A DNA stretch of 64,000 nucleotides from Pratylenchus scribneri. Taxonomy: Eukaryota; Nematoda; Chromadorea; Rhabditida; Pratylenchidae. Numbering within the stretch: the stretch's first letter is position 1; every line of letters starts with the position of its first letter. The stretch covers positions 62,001 through 126,000 of the forward strand of contig JAQSEB010000019.1 in the NCBI GenBank assembly GCA_030063045.1, read 5' to 3'. The notes under the pieces were generated by a model that was not told where the DNA came from, ran no database searches, and worked only from the letters and a program-made list of their open reading frames with translations. This document shows, piece by piece, positions 11,003-22,867 of this stretch. The translations under genes were made by a program, and so were the position numbers.

Positions 11003-14000
11003 ATGGCAACAATGGTTGAAGTGAAAAATGGTGGAATGATGAAAAATGGAAATGGAGTGGATTCCAGCCAAGATGAACGCGAAATGTGGACTGTAAGATC
11101 AATGGCATTTTTATTGAGGATTAATTACTAAAATTTAAAAATATTAAATGCAAATTTTTGAGACCTAATTGATAAAGATTTTCTATGATTAATATAAAAT
11201 TTTCTAAAACAAATGAATATTTTATTAAAGAATGATCTTTTTTAAAAATCGAATAAACAAATAGACTTAGAAATTGCCAAAAATTAAATAATAATTATTT
11301 GTTATAACTTATAAATTGAAAAAATTAAATAATAATTATTTTTATTTGTTATAGAACATAGAATTAATTTTTTAGCCGTAATAAGCATTAAGTGAGTCGA
11401 TTGGAATTTCAAATCAGCCAATTTTAGGCTAGGCTAATAAATTCATTTTTATGAATTTCTAATAAATAAAATTATTTCGGGAGATAATTAAAATAAATTA
11501 TTTGTATTTAAAAAATATATATTTTAAGGACAATGTGAACATTACACCGGAACGAATGGCCAAACTGATCCGTCATTTCTATGATATGGGCTATGTGCGG
11601 GACAATGGCAGTGGAATGGCCGTTCGATTTGTGGACGAAGCCAGCGGACAATGGCGAATTCTGAATTCATCGAATTCTCTCTCAAAAGAACAATTCCATG
11701 CCCATGAACATTTTGTTTTCACCAATGATGGCCAAGTCCTAAAAAGGCCTAGCGATCCGCATCGCACGCCCACAGCTCCATTCTATTTGCTTCGTGATCG
11801 GCCAGGTTAGAATAAAATGGCATTAAAATGATAAAAATGCTTTCATAGTATTTTATTCATTTTGCACAATAATAAATTGGGTGCCTTTGGAATTTTACGC
11901 AATACCTATAAAGAGAAGAAATGGCCAGTGGCCACAATAATGAAATGGATAATGGATAGGGCAAAAAATAAGTGTTAATAAAACAATTAGCTCCCATTAA
12001 TTGAACTCTAAATGATATAAAAAGAATTTAACAATGTTGGATATTTTAAAAATAGTCAAAAACATATTTTCAATTAAAATCACAATTTTCAAGACATAAT
12101 TAGGTAAAAATCCATAAATTATTTTGCTATTATTTTATCATTTACGCTAGAATGTTTTATTCCTATAGCCATTACGAAATACGGAAATTAAAAATTGGTA
12201 TAACACATTTGCTTTTGACGAATTAATCCCGTATATATATTAATTCGATTTTAATTTTATTTATTGAATTCAAATTTAATTTAATGCCCAAATTTTCCTT
12301 ATAGAATTGATCTGCATAATTCATACACATACAAAATGGGGCAATTTATTGACACAACTGATCAAAGGGGACAAATTCGAGATGAACAATCAGGAAATGA
12401 TACAAGGCTGCGAGAATCGGCGCACCAAACGTCGTTTGGAAAACATTGACACTTTGGTGGTGCCAATCATTGAAACTGAGCTGAATGAACATTTACTATG
12501 CGTATGTTTAGGCATTTAAACAAATTTATTTAATTATAATAATCAATTGTTTAAAATAATTATAAAAAATTATATATAGGGAATTTTAGACCTTTTCCTA
12601 TTTATTTACAACTGATTTTAAGCCAAAATTGCTGAGAGCTTTGGAGAAGTATCCGGAGGCCAGTGGCATCCTTGTTCGCGGCCATGGCTTCTTCATATTC
12701 GGCAGCAACACTTGGCAACGCACAAAAATGATGTAAAAATTTGGCATAAAATATATTAATCAAATAAACCAAATTAGTTTTTTAATTTAATTTTTTATAT
12801 TTTTAATTCAATTTATCAAATTACTAATAATAATTTTCCCTAAAATATAGGCTTGAATGCTATGAATATTTGTTTGAAATGGCCTGTGAAATGATGCGTT
12901 TTTCCGTGAATTTGGTCAGTGAAGCGCCACCAAATGCCGGTGCCGAATATGATGCAAAATATTTGCGCAAGGCAATGAAAGTATGAAAAAACTATTAGCA
13001 CAATTATTTTAAATTTCCTCAAGGGTTTCGGCACTGATGAGAATGCTTTGATTGAAGTTGGTTTTAAATATTAATAATATATATTGACAAAATTTTGAAA
13101 ATTAATTATTAATCAAAATAATTAAATATGCCAAAAATATTTTTAATCAATGTTTTCCCTTTAAAGGTGTTGGTCACACGCAGCAACAATCAATTACGCC
13201 AAATTACACGAGCCTATCGTGAGTTGTTTGGTCGTGAATTGGCCAAAGACATTGCAAGTGAAACGAGTGGAACATTCAAGAGATTGCTTTTGGATTTGAT
13301 GGGCGCAGATCGAGATGAAAGTGATCGAAAGGATCCGGTTGAGGCACGAAAGGTCAGTCAAAATTTATTGTAATATTCGCCAATAAATTATTCAGAGTAA
13401 TTATTTAGGCAATAGAAAATTAAAGGACAATTTTAAATTTACATATAATTTACAAAAAAATGAAAAATATTTATTTAAATATTAAGACTGCCGAAATTCT
13501 CTATAAAGCTGGCGAAAAACGTTTGGGCACTGACGAGGACAAGTTCATCAACATTTTTGCCAATCAAAATTTGGACCAACTTCGTTTAGTTTTTGATGAG
13601 GTAATTTAGGTCAATATATTACAGATTATAATTTTTCCTTTTTCCACAGTATGAAAAGCTGACAAAGCACACAATGGAGAAGGCAATTAAGGCGGAATTC
13701 AGTGGGGATGGTAAAACCGGATTGCTGGCCATTTGCAATTATGTTCGAAATGGGCGGATTGGACATGTGGTTGAATTGTTGCATAAATGCATTCAGGCAA
13801 TAATTAATTAAATTAAATAGATTATTTAAATTATTATAGAAAGGTACAAAAGAACAAGAAATGTTGAGCCATTTAATTGCCGGCCATTCCGACATGGATA
13901 TGGACGATATTGCGGACGAATACCAGAAACGTTACAAGGTAAATATAAATTTTAATATAAATTAAAATTTTATTTGTCAAATAAGGAAAGAAAAAATTAT

Positions 14001-14479
14001 ACTGGAAAAGAGAATAGAAGGAAAATTCTCCAAAAAGTAAAAAAATTTCAAACTCATAAAATTTTTTTACAAATTTCAATATATAAATGAATGCCGTTTT
14101 TATTTTGAAATAATTTTAATCCTATCGCTTTTAATCATTTTAAAATTTATTCAAAAATAATAAAAATTCAAATTAAAAGATTAAAATAATTTAAAAAATA
14201 TTCTTAAATATCCAACCCATCTCCATCCTAGTTTACTAAAGGAAAAATTTTTTTTTGCAATAAATATTTTTTTTAATTTGCTATTATAAAAAATTGTAAT
14301 TAATTTAAAAAGTAATAAAAAATGAACATAATAATTTTTATTTTAAAATTTCAGGTTCCATTTGATGAATAATATTTTTTTAATTTCAGGTTCCGTTTGA
14401 TGAAGCTTTGGAAAAGAGTGGCCGATCCAATGAATTGAAGCGCGACCTGGCCTCCGTCATTAATAAGGAGAATAAATAG
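11003..14479 (+). CDS. Methylthioribulose-1-phosphate dehydratase fused to annexin
   Basis: Eleven exons (11003-11092, 11529-11805, 12305-12501, 12623-12732, 12851-12980, 13024-13056, 13167-13352, 13487-13600, 13650-13796, 13840-13938, 14390-14479) give 490 residues in one frame. Residues ~30-245 are a class II aldolase-fold dehydratase of the methionine salvage pathway (MtnB/APIP): [12 protein letters not shown] carries the metal-binding HxH, NNQEMIQG the catalytic Glu, [10 protein letters not shown] the third metal His, then [12 protein letters not shown]. Residues ~252-490 are annexin: [19 protein letters not shown], a DRDES linker, [17 protein letters not shown], and a weaker last repeat. 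Exon 5 codes both the dehydratase C-terminus and the annexin start without a stop. Only three annexin repeats are present where four are usual. Intron 9 has a GC donor (CAG|gcaata). The product should link a salvage enzyme to calcium-dependent membrane binding. Confidence 0.85.
14351..14401 (+). repeat. Duplicated 3' splice site of the last annexin exon
   Basis: The string AATTTCAGGTTCC(A/G)TTTGATGAA occurs twice, 35 bp apart (from about 14348 and 14383). Using the first acceptor gives VPFDE and a stop; the second gives the full last exon. An alternative truncated annexin is possible. Confidence 0.6.
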
Positions 14480-15017
14480 ACAAAGAAGATTGGGAAATTG
14501 GCTGAATAAATAGAAGGAAAAAAATACGATGAAATTCCCATAATAATTTTAAAAATTAATCCCAAAATTTCTCTAAAAAAATCCTCAAAAATTGAAATTG
14601 ATAATTTTCGAAATAAATTTAAAATAATTTTATAAAAACTTATGGCCAAAAATAATTAATAATTATTTCTGAGGATTTTATTTATTTTTTAGCAATTTAA
14701 TTCAATCAAACCCGCAGTTCTGCCTCAATTTATTTAATCAAAATTATTAAAAATTCATCATTCATAATGATAATTACAAATTGGATGTTGTTGGTATGAT
14801 AAAAGTATTTCAAGCTGATAAAATATAATAATTAAATAGTTTTAAAAAATTAAATAAAATAATAATTAATAATTATTGGAGAATATAATGCCAAAATAGA
14901 AAATACCATTTAAAAGAAATATATGAAAAGAAATATAATTTTTCAGACCGAATTGAATCTGTAAATATTTATTTCATGAATTTATAATTTAACTATAACA
15001 AACACATTTGTTCGAAT
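14480..15017. other. Intergenic, no gene recognised
   Basis: This is the 3' flank of the dehydratase-annexin gene and is AT-rich throughout. The minus-strand frame 14386-14649 is a shadow of the last exon and its 3' untranslated region. Confidence 0.4.
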
Positions 15018-15263
15018 TTATTTTAAAAACATCTTTCCGCCATTCAATATATATTTAATCTTCAATTTCGAATATTTTTCATTTCTTTCAAATTTTAATT
15101 CTTTTTTCCCATTCCATTTTATGCCAACGGACAGCGAATCCAACGGTTTTTGCTTCTGTGTCAACCACGGTACAGAATTGTCGAGCTTGATAGTCGGTTG
15201 AACGGAAATAATCTCGGTCGAGTGAATAATAGAATGCAAAATAGCAATAGCCAATGCGAGCAT
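15018..15263 (-). CDS. Possible small secreted protein, unknown function
   Basis: An open frame of 81 residues starts MLALAIAILHSIIHSTEI, a signal-peptide-like stretch. The start lies one base after a strong acceptor (ttttccatttttttcag on the minus strand, 15265-15281), as expected for a spliced leader or an internal exon. The rest is basic (KFERNEKYSKLKIKY) with no cysteines and no recognised family. If the acceptor belongs to a normal intron, the frame may extend upstream, since it stays open to 15332. Confidence 0.4.
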   Translation of the reverse strand: MLALAIAILHSIIHSTEIISVQPTIKLDNSVPWLTQKQKPLDSLSVGIKWNGKKELKFERNEKYSKLKIKYILNGGKMFLK

Positions 15264-15608
15264 GCTGAAAAAAATGGAAAAATTGGCATCTTTATGAAAT
15301 TTGACTTCAGAGTTTTGCGAGACTTTTATCAAATCGAAATTAAATATTTAATGATTTAATTAATCATTTTAATTATTTAAATGTTAATTAAAATTATAAA
15401 TGAATTAATTAAATATATTTAAACGAATTAATTAAATATTTTTTATAATCATTTATGGAAAATTAGATTGAAATTTTTTTAATTGAAATTATTAACATTT
15501 TATTATTTTTATTTTATTTTGAAATCAATTACTGTACAGCAGAAATAAATTTTAATATTTGAGCATTTTCTTGCCTGAAGGACATAATCATTGGTCTTAT
15601 TTCTTTCA

Positions 15609-16110
15609 TGAATATTTTTTAATAACAATTAATCATATTCTGTTCGTAATAATCAATTAGATTAGTCAATTGAAATGCTTTTCAATTAGGTGAAAATACT
15701 GGAAATTTTTGAAAATTTTTTCAAAAAATTTTTGCAAAAATTCTTCCTAAATTTTTTCTTATTTCTGTAGGGAATATTTTTTATTAACAATTAATCATAT
15801 TCTGTTCGGAATATTCAATTAGATTAGTCAATTGAAATGCTTTTCAATTAGGTGAAAATACTGGAAATTTTTGAAAAATTTTAAAAAACAATTTTCTAAA
15901 AAATTCTACCTAAATTTTTTCTTATTTCTTTCCTGAATATTTTTTATTAACAATTAATCATATTCTGTTCGGAATATTCAATTAGATTAATCAATTGAAA
16001 TGCTTTTTATTTAGTGAAAATACTGGAAATTTTTGAAAATTTTAAAAATAACAATTTTCTAAAAAATTCTTCGATAACTTTTTCTTATTTTCTTTCATGA
16101 ATATTTTTTT
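15609..16110. repeat. Three-copy ~165-bp tandem repeat
   Basis: Three units start near 15613, 15775 and 15940. Each contains TTTTTATTAACAATTAATCA, then TTAGATTAGTCAATTGAAAT and GGTGAAAATACTGGAAATTT (the third copy slightly degenerate). Units are ~160 bp and a few percent diverged. Nothing in them is coding. Confidence 0.8.
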
Positions 16111-16483
16111 ACACTTTTATCGAAACTCGACACTTTTTAAAAACGAAATGGAATCGAAATTAAAACAACGAATTTCGACGGTCGAAATTGAAATTACGAA
16201 CTCGCCCCTAATTGGAAATATATGATGGCTTTTTTATAATTAGAATTTGAACTCTTGTATTAGATTAGATACATTTTCCTGTTTATAAATATAAATGAAA
16301 TACCAATTGAAAATGTTTTTTAAATGAAAACAAAATTTATCCAATTAAATCCTCCATGAAAAAATAATATAAAATTTATCCAAAAGAAAGAAAATATGAT
16401 TCCACTATAAAAATAGACTTTTTACGAAAAATGTGCTTTTTGCCATATAAATGTGATGCCCAAAATTGTGACCCAATATATTT
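16111..16483. other. Spacer 3' of FL1
   Basis: Includes a repeat-like patch (16120-16206) rich in CGAAATTGAAATT/CGAAACTCGA motifs, also seen near 23540-23740. Presumably a dispersed element fragment; no gene. Confidence 0.35.
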
Positions 16484-19400
16484 TTAAAATAAATCCAGCA
16501 TGAAATTTCCTTCAATCGGTTCATTCAAATTCCCCTTTTCTTCCTTCTCATTTTCTTGAGCTTCTTGTGCATTCTTTTTCTTTGCCTGTTTAATTGCACC
16601 CAAAATTTTATCTTCAAAGCCGATGATTTCTTCAACTGTTTCTTTAATAATTCTTTTCATGGGAATGAATATTGGATCCAATAATTGTTGTCTGACTTCA
16701 CCCAATTTTTCAAATTTTTTCAAATGCCATTTGGAACATTTTGAATTTTTTGATCTGTTTTTATAATCCAATCCGCATAAATATGAGGCCACAATGTGCA
16801 TTAAACCTGCAAGTGGAAATATTAAAAGTGCATTGTGGGTCTCTGTTGGATGTGAATAAATTTGGGAATATTTTCCAAAATCTATTTAAATTTCCATAGA
16901 TTTTTTTTCAGTCTCTAATAATTCTACATTATTTTTAGATTGAAAAATAATTCCCATGGGGAGTTAAAAGAGCATATATGCTATTTTAAATTCTATAAAT
17001 TATATATTTCCAGTATTTTTTAAAATTTGATTGTAAATCTATGACTATTAGAAGTGAAATTCATGATTTGAAAAAATTAATATTAAATTTAGTCATTAAT
17101 TTTATTTTTAATATTCAATTTATTTGATTCAAATTTTCACTCATTTATATAAGAATGTTTAAAATAATAGGGTGCAAACTTTTAATGGAGGAGGCGTGCA
17201 AAATTTTAATGGGGGGGGGGGGGGGTGGGGGGCATTTGAAAATAAATTATTCTGCCTCCCTCGCTTTCTTAAGGACTATAAAACGTACAGTTACATAGGT
17301 TATAAATCCTAAATGTCTAACTTAAATGTAATCCTAAATCTAAATCAAATGCTTCTATAAATTCATCAGAACTTAACTAAACTTATTCATACCTTACCCA
17401 AATCTTATCCGGCATCGATTTACCCTATCCTGGTATGGTTCCAGTATGATGAGGTTTAGGGCCGGCCAGGATGTGCTTATGGTATGGTAGGATTAGGGAT
17501 GGGGTAGGTCCGGATGGATTTGGAGTAGGATAGAATTTAAGTTTAGGGTACCTGTCCCTTTAACATTTTTAAAATACCAGGTGAGACAAAATAATCAATT
17601 TTCGGATGCCAACCCCACTAAAATTTTGCACCCCACATTAATAAGAAGTACCATTATGGTGTATATATTAATAATGAATTTAAATTCCAGATATGAAATA
17701 ATAAAATAACCCATTCTGCAGACAGAAAAATTTGTCGCTTTTTTTCCAACTTCAAACTCTTGCCGGCCATTCAAATTCTCCCAAAAATAAGTGGATATTT
17801 TTTCCAGAATTGTAGTCAATATTTTGTGATCTGGTCCAGCCGTTTCTTCATTCAATGGCTTTTCAATAATATCTTGCGGTTTTGACCAATTTTTTTCATT
17901 GGCCCATTGAGGCAGCCATTTCATTGAATCAGTTTTGAAGGGATATGGGCCTGTGGGAAAAGAAAAAATGTTTTATAATTTTTTATAAAGCAACTTTAGC
18001 ATGATACCAAAATTTTGCGAATTGGTCGATATATTAAAGCTCTCTCTCAAGAGCATTTTTTGATATCAAATTAATTAACAAAAATAAATTTGCCAGAATG
18101 ATGGCCAAAAATCGAAAGAAGAATTTTGACCTAATTTGTCTTTTTTTATTATATTTATTTTCCAATTTCTGTCAAATTTATTAAATCTTTTCCTAATCAA
18201 TTCATCACAATCAATGTTTTAATATCAAATTTATTAAATTTAAAACGAATATTAAATGGCAAAAATTGATTTTTTTAAAATTTGATTCCAACTTTTACTA
18301 ACATTTAATTAAACTTAAACTAAAGTAAAGTAAAATTTTCTTACCTGTATATTTTTTCTGCTCATCCACCATTAATTTCTTCAAACTCCAGGGCCTTGTC
18401 TTCAATGCATCCAATGTCCCTATATCCAATCCAAGTCGTTCTCTGCGCATTGCAAAATAATCGTAAAGGATTTGCAAATTCTTATTCCCGAAACATCGTT
18501 TGTTAACCCATTCGAATTGGGGTCCAATCATGGCTTTTGAAGTATTTTTTTCAACGAATTCCTGTTTCATTTTGGAGGCCATGAATTGGCTGAATTTTGT
18601 AATGCTTTGAGATTTTGTGAACAAATAGCCAAGAGTGGCCAGTAGACGTGCCTCAGTCTGAAATGAGGGAAATGGCAACAAATTTATAAGGGAATTAATT
18701 TGTTTATTCATTAAATATAGAAAATTCCTTAAAAATTGAACCACACCTTATAAAATTAAAAATATGTCCTTATAAATCTATGATTATATTTATTAAGCCA
18801 TTCTTTGGTTATTATTTTCCCCCATTATGTAAATTTTATTTGTTCAAAATCTATAAATTTTTACACAGCCAATAATTATCGATAAGAGCAATTCATTCTG
18901 CACTGGAGAAAAATAAAGCATTTTAGATTAAAAGGTTTTTGTCCTTACATTTTCAAATTACCTCATAAATCCGTATACTAAACTGGAAATTTTATTCTTA
19001 CAAATTATACTATATTAACTCGATGTGAGCTCTATTTTAATTTATTAAAAGGATATTAAGTTTGATTTTCATTCAGCTTTATAAAATTTAAACTCACAGG
19101 GTGCTATGTCGATTCCTCAATAGTGCAAATGCGACTGTTTTCGACTTATAATTAATCAGAAACCGGTTTTAGACTAAACAAATTTTATACCATTTTTTAG
19201 ATCTTATCGAGATGCATTGAATGGTATATTATTTTTCATGGTTTGGGCTAAAATTAAAGAGTTTAAAAACAAAGACTGGAAAAAAGATTTGAACGGTTTA
19301 ATACCCTCTTTTTAATTAAACCATGACAAAATGTATACCAATCGATGCGTCTCGATGAGATTTACAAAATGGTATAAGATTTGTAGGGTCTAAAACCGAT

Positions 19401-22400
19401 TTCTGATTTATTATAAGTCGATATCGCCCACATTTGCACTATTGAGGAATCGCCCACATTTGCACGGCCCTTTGCCTATTGAGGAATTGACAATTGACCC
19501 CGTACGAACTCACAGCAGTTGCCTTCTTAAACAAAAATCCATCATCGTATGAGGAGAATGGCTTAACAATTGGTGCCAAAACATCTACGGCATGTTTGAA
19601 TGCTTCCAGCAATTCTTCTTCATTGCATTCTTCCAACTTTTTATGATCAAATTGTCGAATTTGTTTTTGCGATTTCAATGTTTTTGCAGCCAATTTTGAC
19701 CATTTTGACAAATTTTCTAATCTTTTTGTAATAGTTTGGGTTCTAAAAGAATTGACTCGTTGGGACAAATTTCTTGAATCTGCAATTTTATTTATCTGAT
19801 TTTCATTTTGTTTTTCCATTTCTTCTTGTTCTTTCTTTTTCAATTTTTCTTCTTCCGCTGTTGGCAATGGAATTTTTATTGTTTGTTGGCTCAATGCTTT
19901 GCTAAATTCAACGATTGACATTTTCAATTTAGCCATTTCTCCCTTCAATCTATCTGCCACTCTTTTGTCCATTAATTTTTCGAAGCTTTCCCAATGATCA
20001 CCTTGCTGCCGTTGATGTATCTTCTAAATTAGAAACAAATATCAATCAAAAATTTAATTATGAAAATACAAATTCAATAATATTTCTAGCACTTATCAGA
20101 AATTTATAGAAGGATTATAAGCCTATTGATAAAATTAATATTCCCTTGTATTAGATAAATGTAATTCTAGATACCATTATAATTTTGCGATAATTTGGTA
20201 CAATGTGATTGATATATAGCATTTTATTGGACATAGATTAGCTATAAAATGATATCAAAAGCATTGATCAATATTAGATATTTGCCCATTGGTGTAGAAA
20301 AACGGCTAATTTTAAGAAAAATTGCAATTTGGCTATTTTTGGCCATAATTTGCTAAATTTTAATATGGGTCAATATTTTCGATATCATTTTATAGCTAAA
20401 TTTATGCCAATAAAATGCTTTATAAAATTCATCATGCAGTTTTACTACATAGATTTTTTATTTTTGCATTATCAATTGTCATGCAGTCGAATTAGACTAA
20501 ATTTTATTTATTATATTTTATATATAAATATAATTATATTTTTAAATTGATATTCCATCTTTTTATTTCTATTTTCAAATTTATTACATTTGATGCCAAC
20601 GAATGGTGTGGAATTTTCGGCACTTTCATTGTAATCTTTTTCATTCTTTTAGAAATAGGAGTTATTTCCATGTATGTATTATCCAAATCTTCATATTCCT
20701 CCTCCACTATAATCTGTGAATATTTTTTTTATTTATTATTTATTCTTACTGGTATTTATATTTTCCATACAAGTACTTTTTGTTGAATAAAATTTTTTTA
20801 TTTATTTTAAATAATATAATTCATTAAAATATACAATTTAAATAAAAATTTTAATTATTTTAAAATTGTTATAATCTAATTATAAAAAATTAATTGGGAA
20901 CCTCTCTCTCTTCCCATTTCGCATTATTTGTATGATGCTCCTCATTTACATCGCTTATTTCTTCAACCTTTGGAAATACCAATCCATGTAAATCCATAAA
21001 ATTAATTCCATGAGATATAAAAAAGTTTTCCTTTCCTTTCAATTCTCTTTGATTTTTAATATTAAAATAAGCTTTCATAAATTCAATTTCATTTCTGGCT
21101 AATTCATCATGAGTGTTAGTGTCAATTGTTTCGCTAGATCCTTTGTCATTGGCCGCGTCTATTTTTGTCAATTCCAAATACATTTGTTCCTTTAAGCCTT
21201 CATCTTGCATCCACAATTCCAATTGACTGGACCCATCCTCGTCGAATAAACCATCATATTTAATTTTTTTCGATGAAGCCAACATATCCGCATGAAGAAT
21301 ACTATAAAAATTGAAAATATTTAATTTGGCAAAAAAAATTATTGGAAATGGTGAAAAGATTAGAATGGTTTACAACAATTCAGTTTTAAACCTTTACCCT
21401 AATGAAGCATTTTTACCCATTCGATAGAACTCTTCAAGAGCATCGTTTGATAAGGATTTTGGCTAAGTTTAAAAAATTTTCATTTAATTTTGAACCAATA
21501 AACATTTGATTAATTTTTAAACAATCAAATGATTTTCAAACGGTTTAATAAACTTAATTTTTCCTGACAAATTATATACCCATATCCCATATAGACGCGT
21601 GTTGATAAAATCTATCGATTGGGGTATATAAATTGGGTGGAGGGAGGGGGTTAGGACAAACCATAAAATCACTATGATTTTTTCGGTATTTTCAATGTTT
21701 TTTTTTTATTAAATATTACTTAAAAAATTATTTAAATTAATCTAAAAAATTAAAAATAATTTCTAATTACTTTTGCATTGTGTCCAGTGCTTCTTCCATT
21801 CTAATTTCTTTCTTCGATTTTTCCACAATTTTTTGGGGGTTTTTATTTCTTTTAATTTCTTCAATTAATTTTTTTGGATCATCAAAAATTTGTCCATTAT
21901 ATTGGGCAAATTGCGGTTTTCCCGTTGGGGATGCCAACAAAAATTGATTGCTCAATATCTTTATTGGAAAAAATAAATTTATTAATGCAAAAATATTTGG
22001 TACTTGTCGGCTTTGTATCCTCTTTTATGGAAAGTGAAGGGCCCCCCTTTGGTATTAGGGTTTCGGTTAGGATTTGGGTTTAGGATACACGTAAGATGAT
22101 TCTTACCCCACCTTATCCCTAACCCAACCCTGACTGACCCTAACCCGAAATTTGACAAACCAAGGGGGGGGGGGCTTCACTTTCCAAAAAAGAGGATACA
22201 AAAGCCGACAAGTACTAAATATTTTTGCATTTCACTCAAAATTTTATAAAAATTTAAAAATCTTTTTTTCTATGAAACTCGCATAATAAGGTATTTTTGC
22301 CATTCGGAGATAACAAAGAATATGCAATGCAGGCATTGAAATGTGGGCAAATTGATTGGTTGGCGGCATCATAAATAAATAGACGAAATCTTGGCGGGCA

Positions 22401-22867
22401 ATTTCATTGGATGTGGGCACAAGCATCAAATTTTTCGTAGGAATATTGGCAATCGGATGAGAATGTGCAGTTTGCAATTTGTAGAGTAACGCTTGAAAAT
22501 TTATGATTATATTAAAAATATTAAATAATTTTTATTATTCTATAAAGCTGATTGCCAGCCATTTTGATTATTAAATGATTCATTTAAGTAAATAAAACAA
22601 AAATATCAAATTTTTGTTGGTTTTACTACCTAAAATGTTAGATTTAATTTCAAAATATTTTTAGGATATTGAAATTAACTTTCAAAAATTATTTTGGACC
22701 CTGAAATCCAGCAGAATTCTAAATAATTAAATTCAGCTCCACGTTATAACATCCAATAAATAGACCTGGATATTTAAAAATTATTTATTCAAAAAATTAC
22801 CATTTGATTGATGTAAATGGTGGGCAAAAAATGAGGAAAATAAATAGACCAAAATGTAGGAATACAT
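16484..22867 (-). CDS. FL1: secreted FAX/CDR-like (thioredoxin/GST-fold) protein, intact copy
   Basis: Nine exons (22867-22801, 22491-22283, 21958-21771, 21301-20950, 20713-20588, 20023-19514, 18657-18345, 17950-17711, 16806-16484) encode 775 residues with no frame break. A signal peptide MYSYILVYLFSSFFAHH opens the protein. Residues ~48-150 (DFVYLFMMPPTNQ, SMPALHILCYLRMAKIPYY, LASPTGKPQFAQYNGQIFDD, then LIEEIK) follow the thioredoxin-like half of the metaxin/FAX/cadmium-responsive CDR family. Residues ~273-370 are charged, then KLKKKEQEEMEKQ predicts a coiled coil. The last ~290 residues (ending FMLDLF) are not recognised but conserved in FL2 and FL3. Intron 2 has a GC donor where both paralogues have GT. 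Several introns hold MITEs. The FAX relation is moderate-confidence; a role as a secreted host- or gut-facing protein is only inferred. Confidence 0.7.
17170..17642. mobile_element. Inverted-repeat element in FL1 intron 8
   Basis: Ends match in inverted orientation: GTGCAAAATTTTAATGGGG...GGCATTTGAAAATAAATTATT on the left and the complement of GGATGCCAACCCCACTAAAA on the right. A 15-base G run (17211-17225) lies near the left end, and the interior has degenerate CCTAAAT and GGATTAGGG strings. FL2 and FL3 lack it in the same intron. Ends are approximate. Confidence 0.55.
19091..19514. mobile_element. 408-bp MITE inserted into the FL1 exon 6 donor site
   Basis: The element (19099-19506) is flanked by perfect 8-bp repeats AACTCACA (19091-19098, 19507-19514), which on the gene strand read TGTGAGTT, the 5' splice site GTGAGTT plus the last exon base. 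Its arms share GATTCCTCAATAGTGCAAAT and further inverted matches (CGACTTATAAT, ATCGAGATGCAT). FL3 at the homologous junction has the uninterrupted CCGCT|gtgagttta, and FL2 has gcg|gttagttta, so the insertion is specific to FL1. Confidence 0.85.
20165..20450. mobile_element. Foldback element in FL1 intron 5
   Basis: Inverted arms contain TAGCTATAAAATGATATCAA (left) and its near complement on the right, with GCATTTTATTGG/CCAATAAAATGC outside. The same internal sequence occurs in the element at 48150-48522, so they are one family. The homologous introns of FL2 and FL3 do not show it. Confidence 0.6.
21345..21700. mobile_element. Foldback element, TTTGTCCTA family, copy 1
   Basis: Lies in FL1 intron 3. 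Diverged arms carry ATGGTTTACAACAATT...CCCATTCGATAGA (left) and TCTATCGATTGGGG...GTTAGGACAAACCAT (right). Its outer ends (GAAA-TG-CGAAAAG) resemble copies at 38100-38440 and 61040-61370. Confidence 0.45.
21991..22224. mobile_element. Palindromic MITE, GGTACTT family, copy 1
   Basis: Lies in FL1 intron 2. The arms GGTACTTGTCGGCTTTGTAT (from 21999) and its complement (to 22216) enclose a core with TTAGGG/CCCTAA-like strings. AAATATTT flanks both sides (21991-21998, 22217-22224) as an apparent 8-bp target duplication, although the flanks are themselves partly palindromic. Confidence 0.65.

Noticed and set aside
19439..19513. Apparent extension of FL1 exon 6 beyond KKATA
   Set aside because: The extra residues come from the inserted MITE; the gtgagt donor and both paralogues end the exon before it.
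22030..22160. Telomere-like TTAGGG/CCCTAA strings (also at 33220, 53240, 54510, 55960)
   Set aside because: They are degenerate and lie in the cores of foldback elements, not in a tandem telomeric array.
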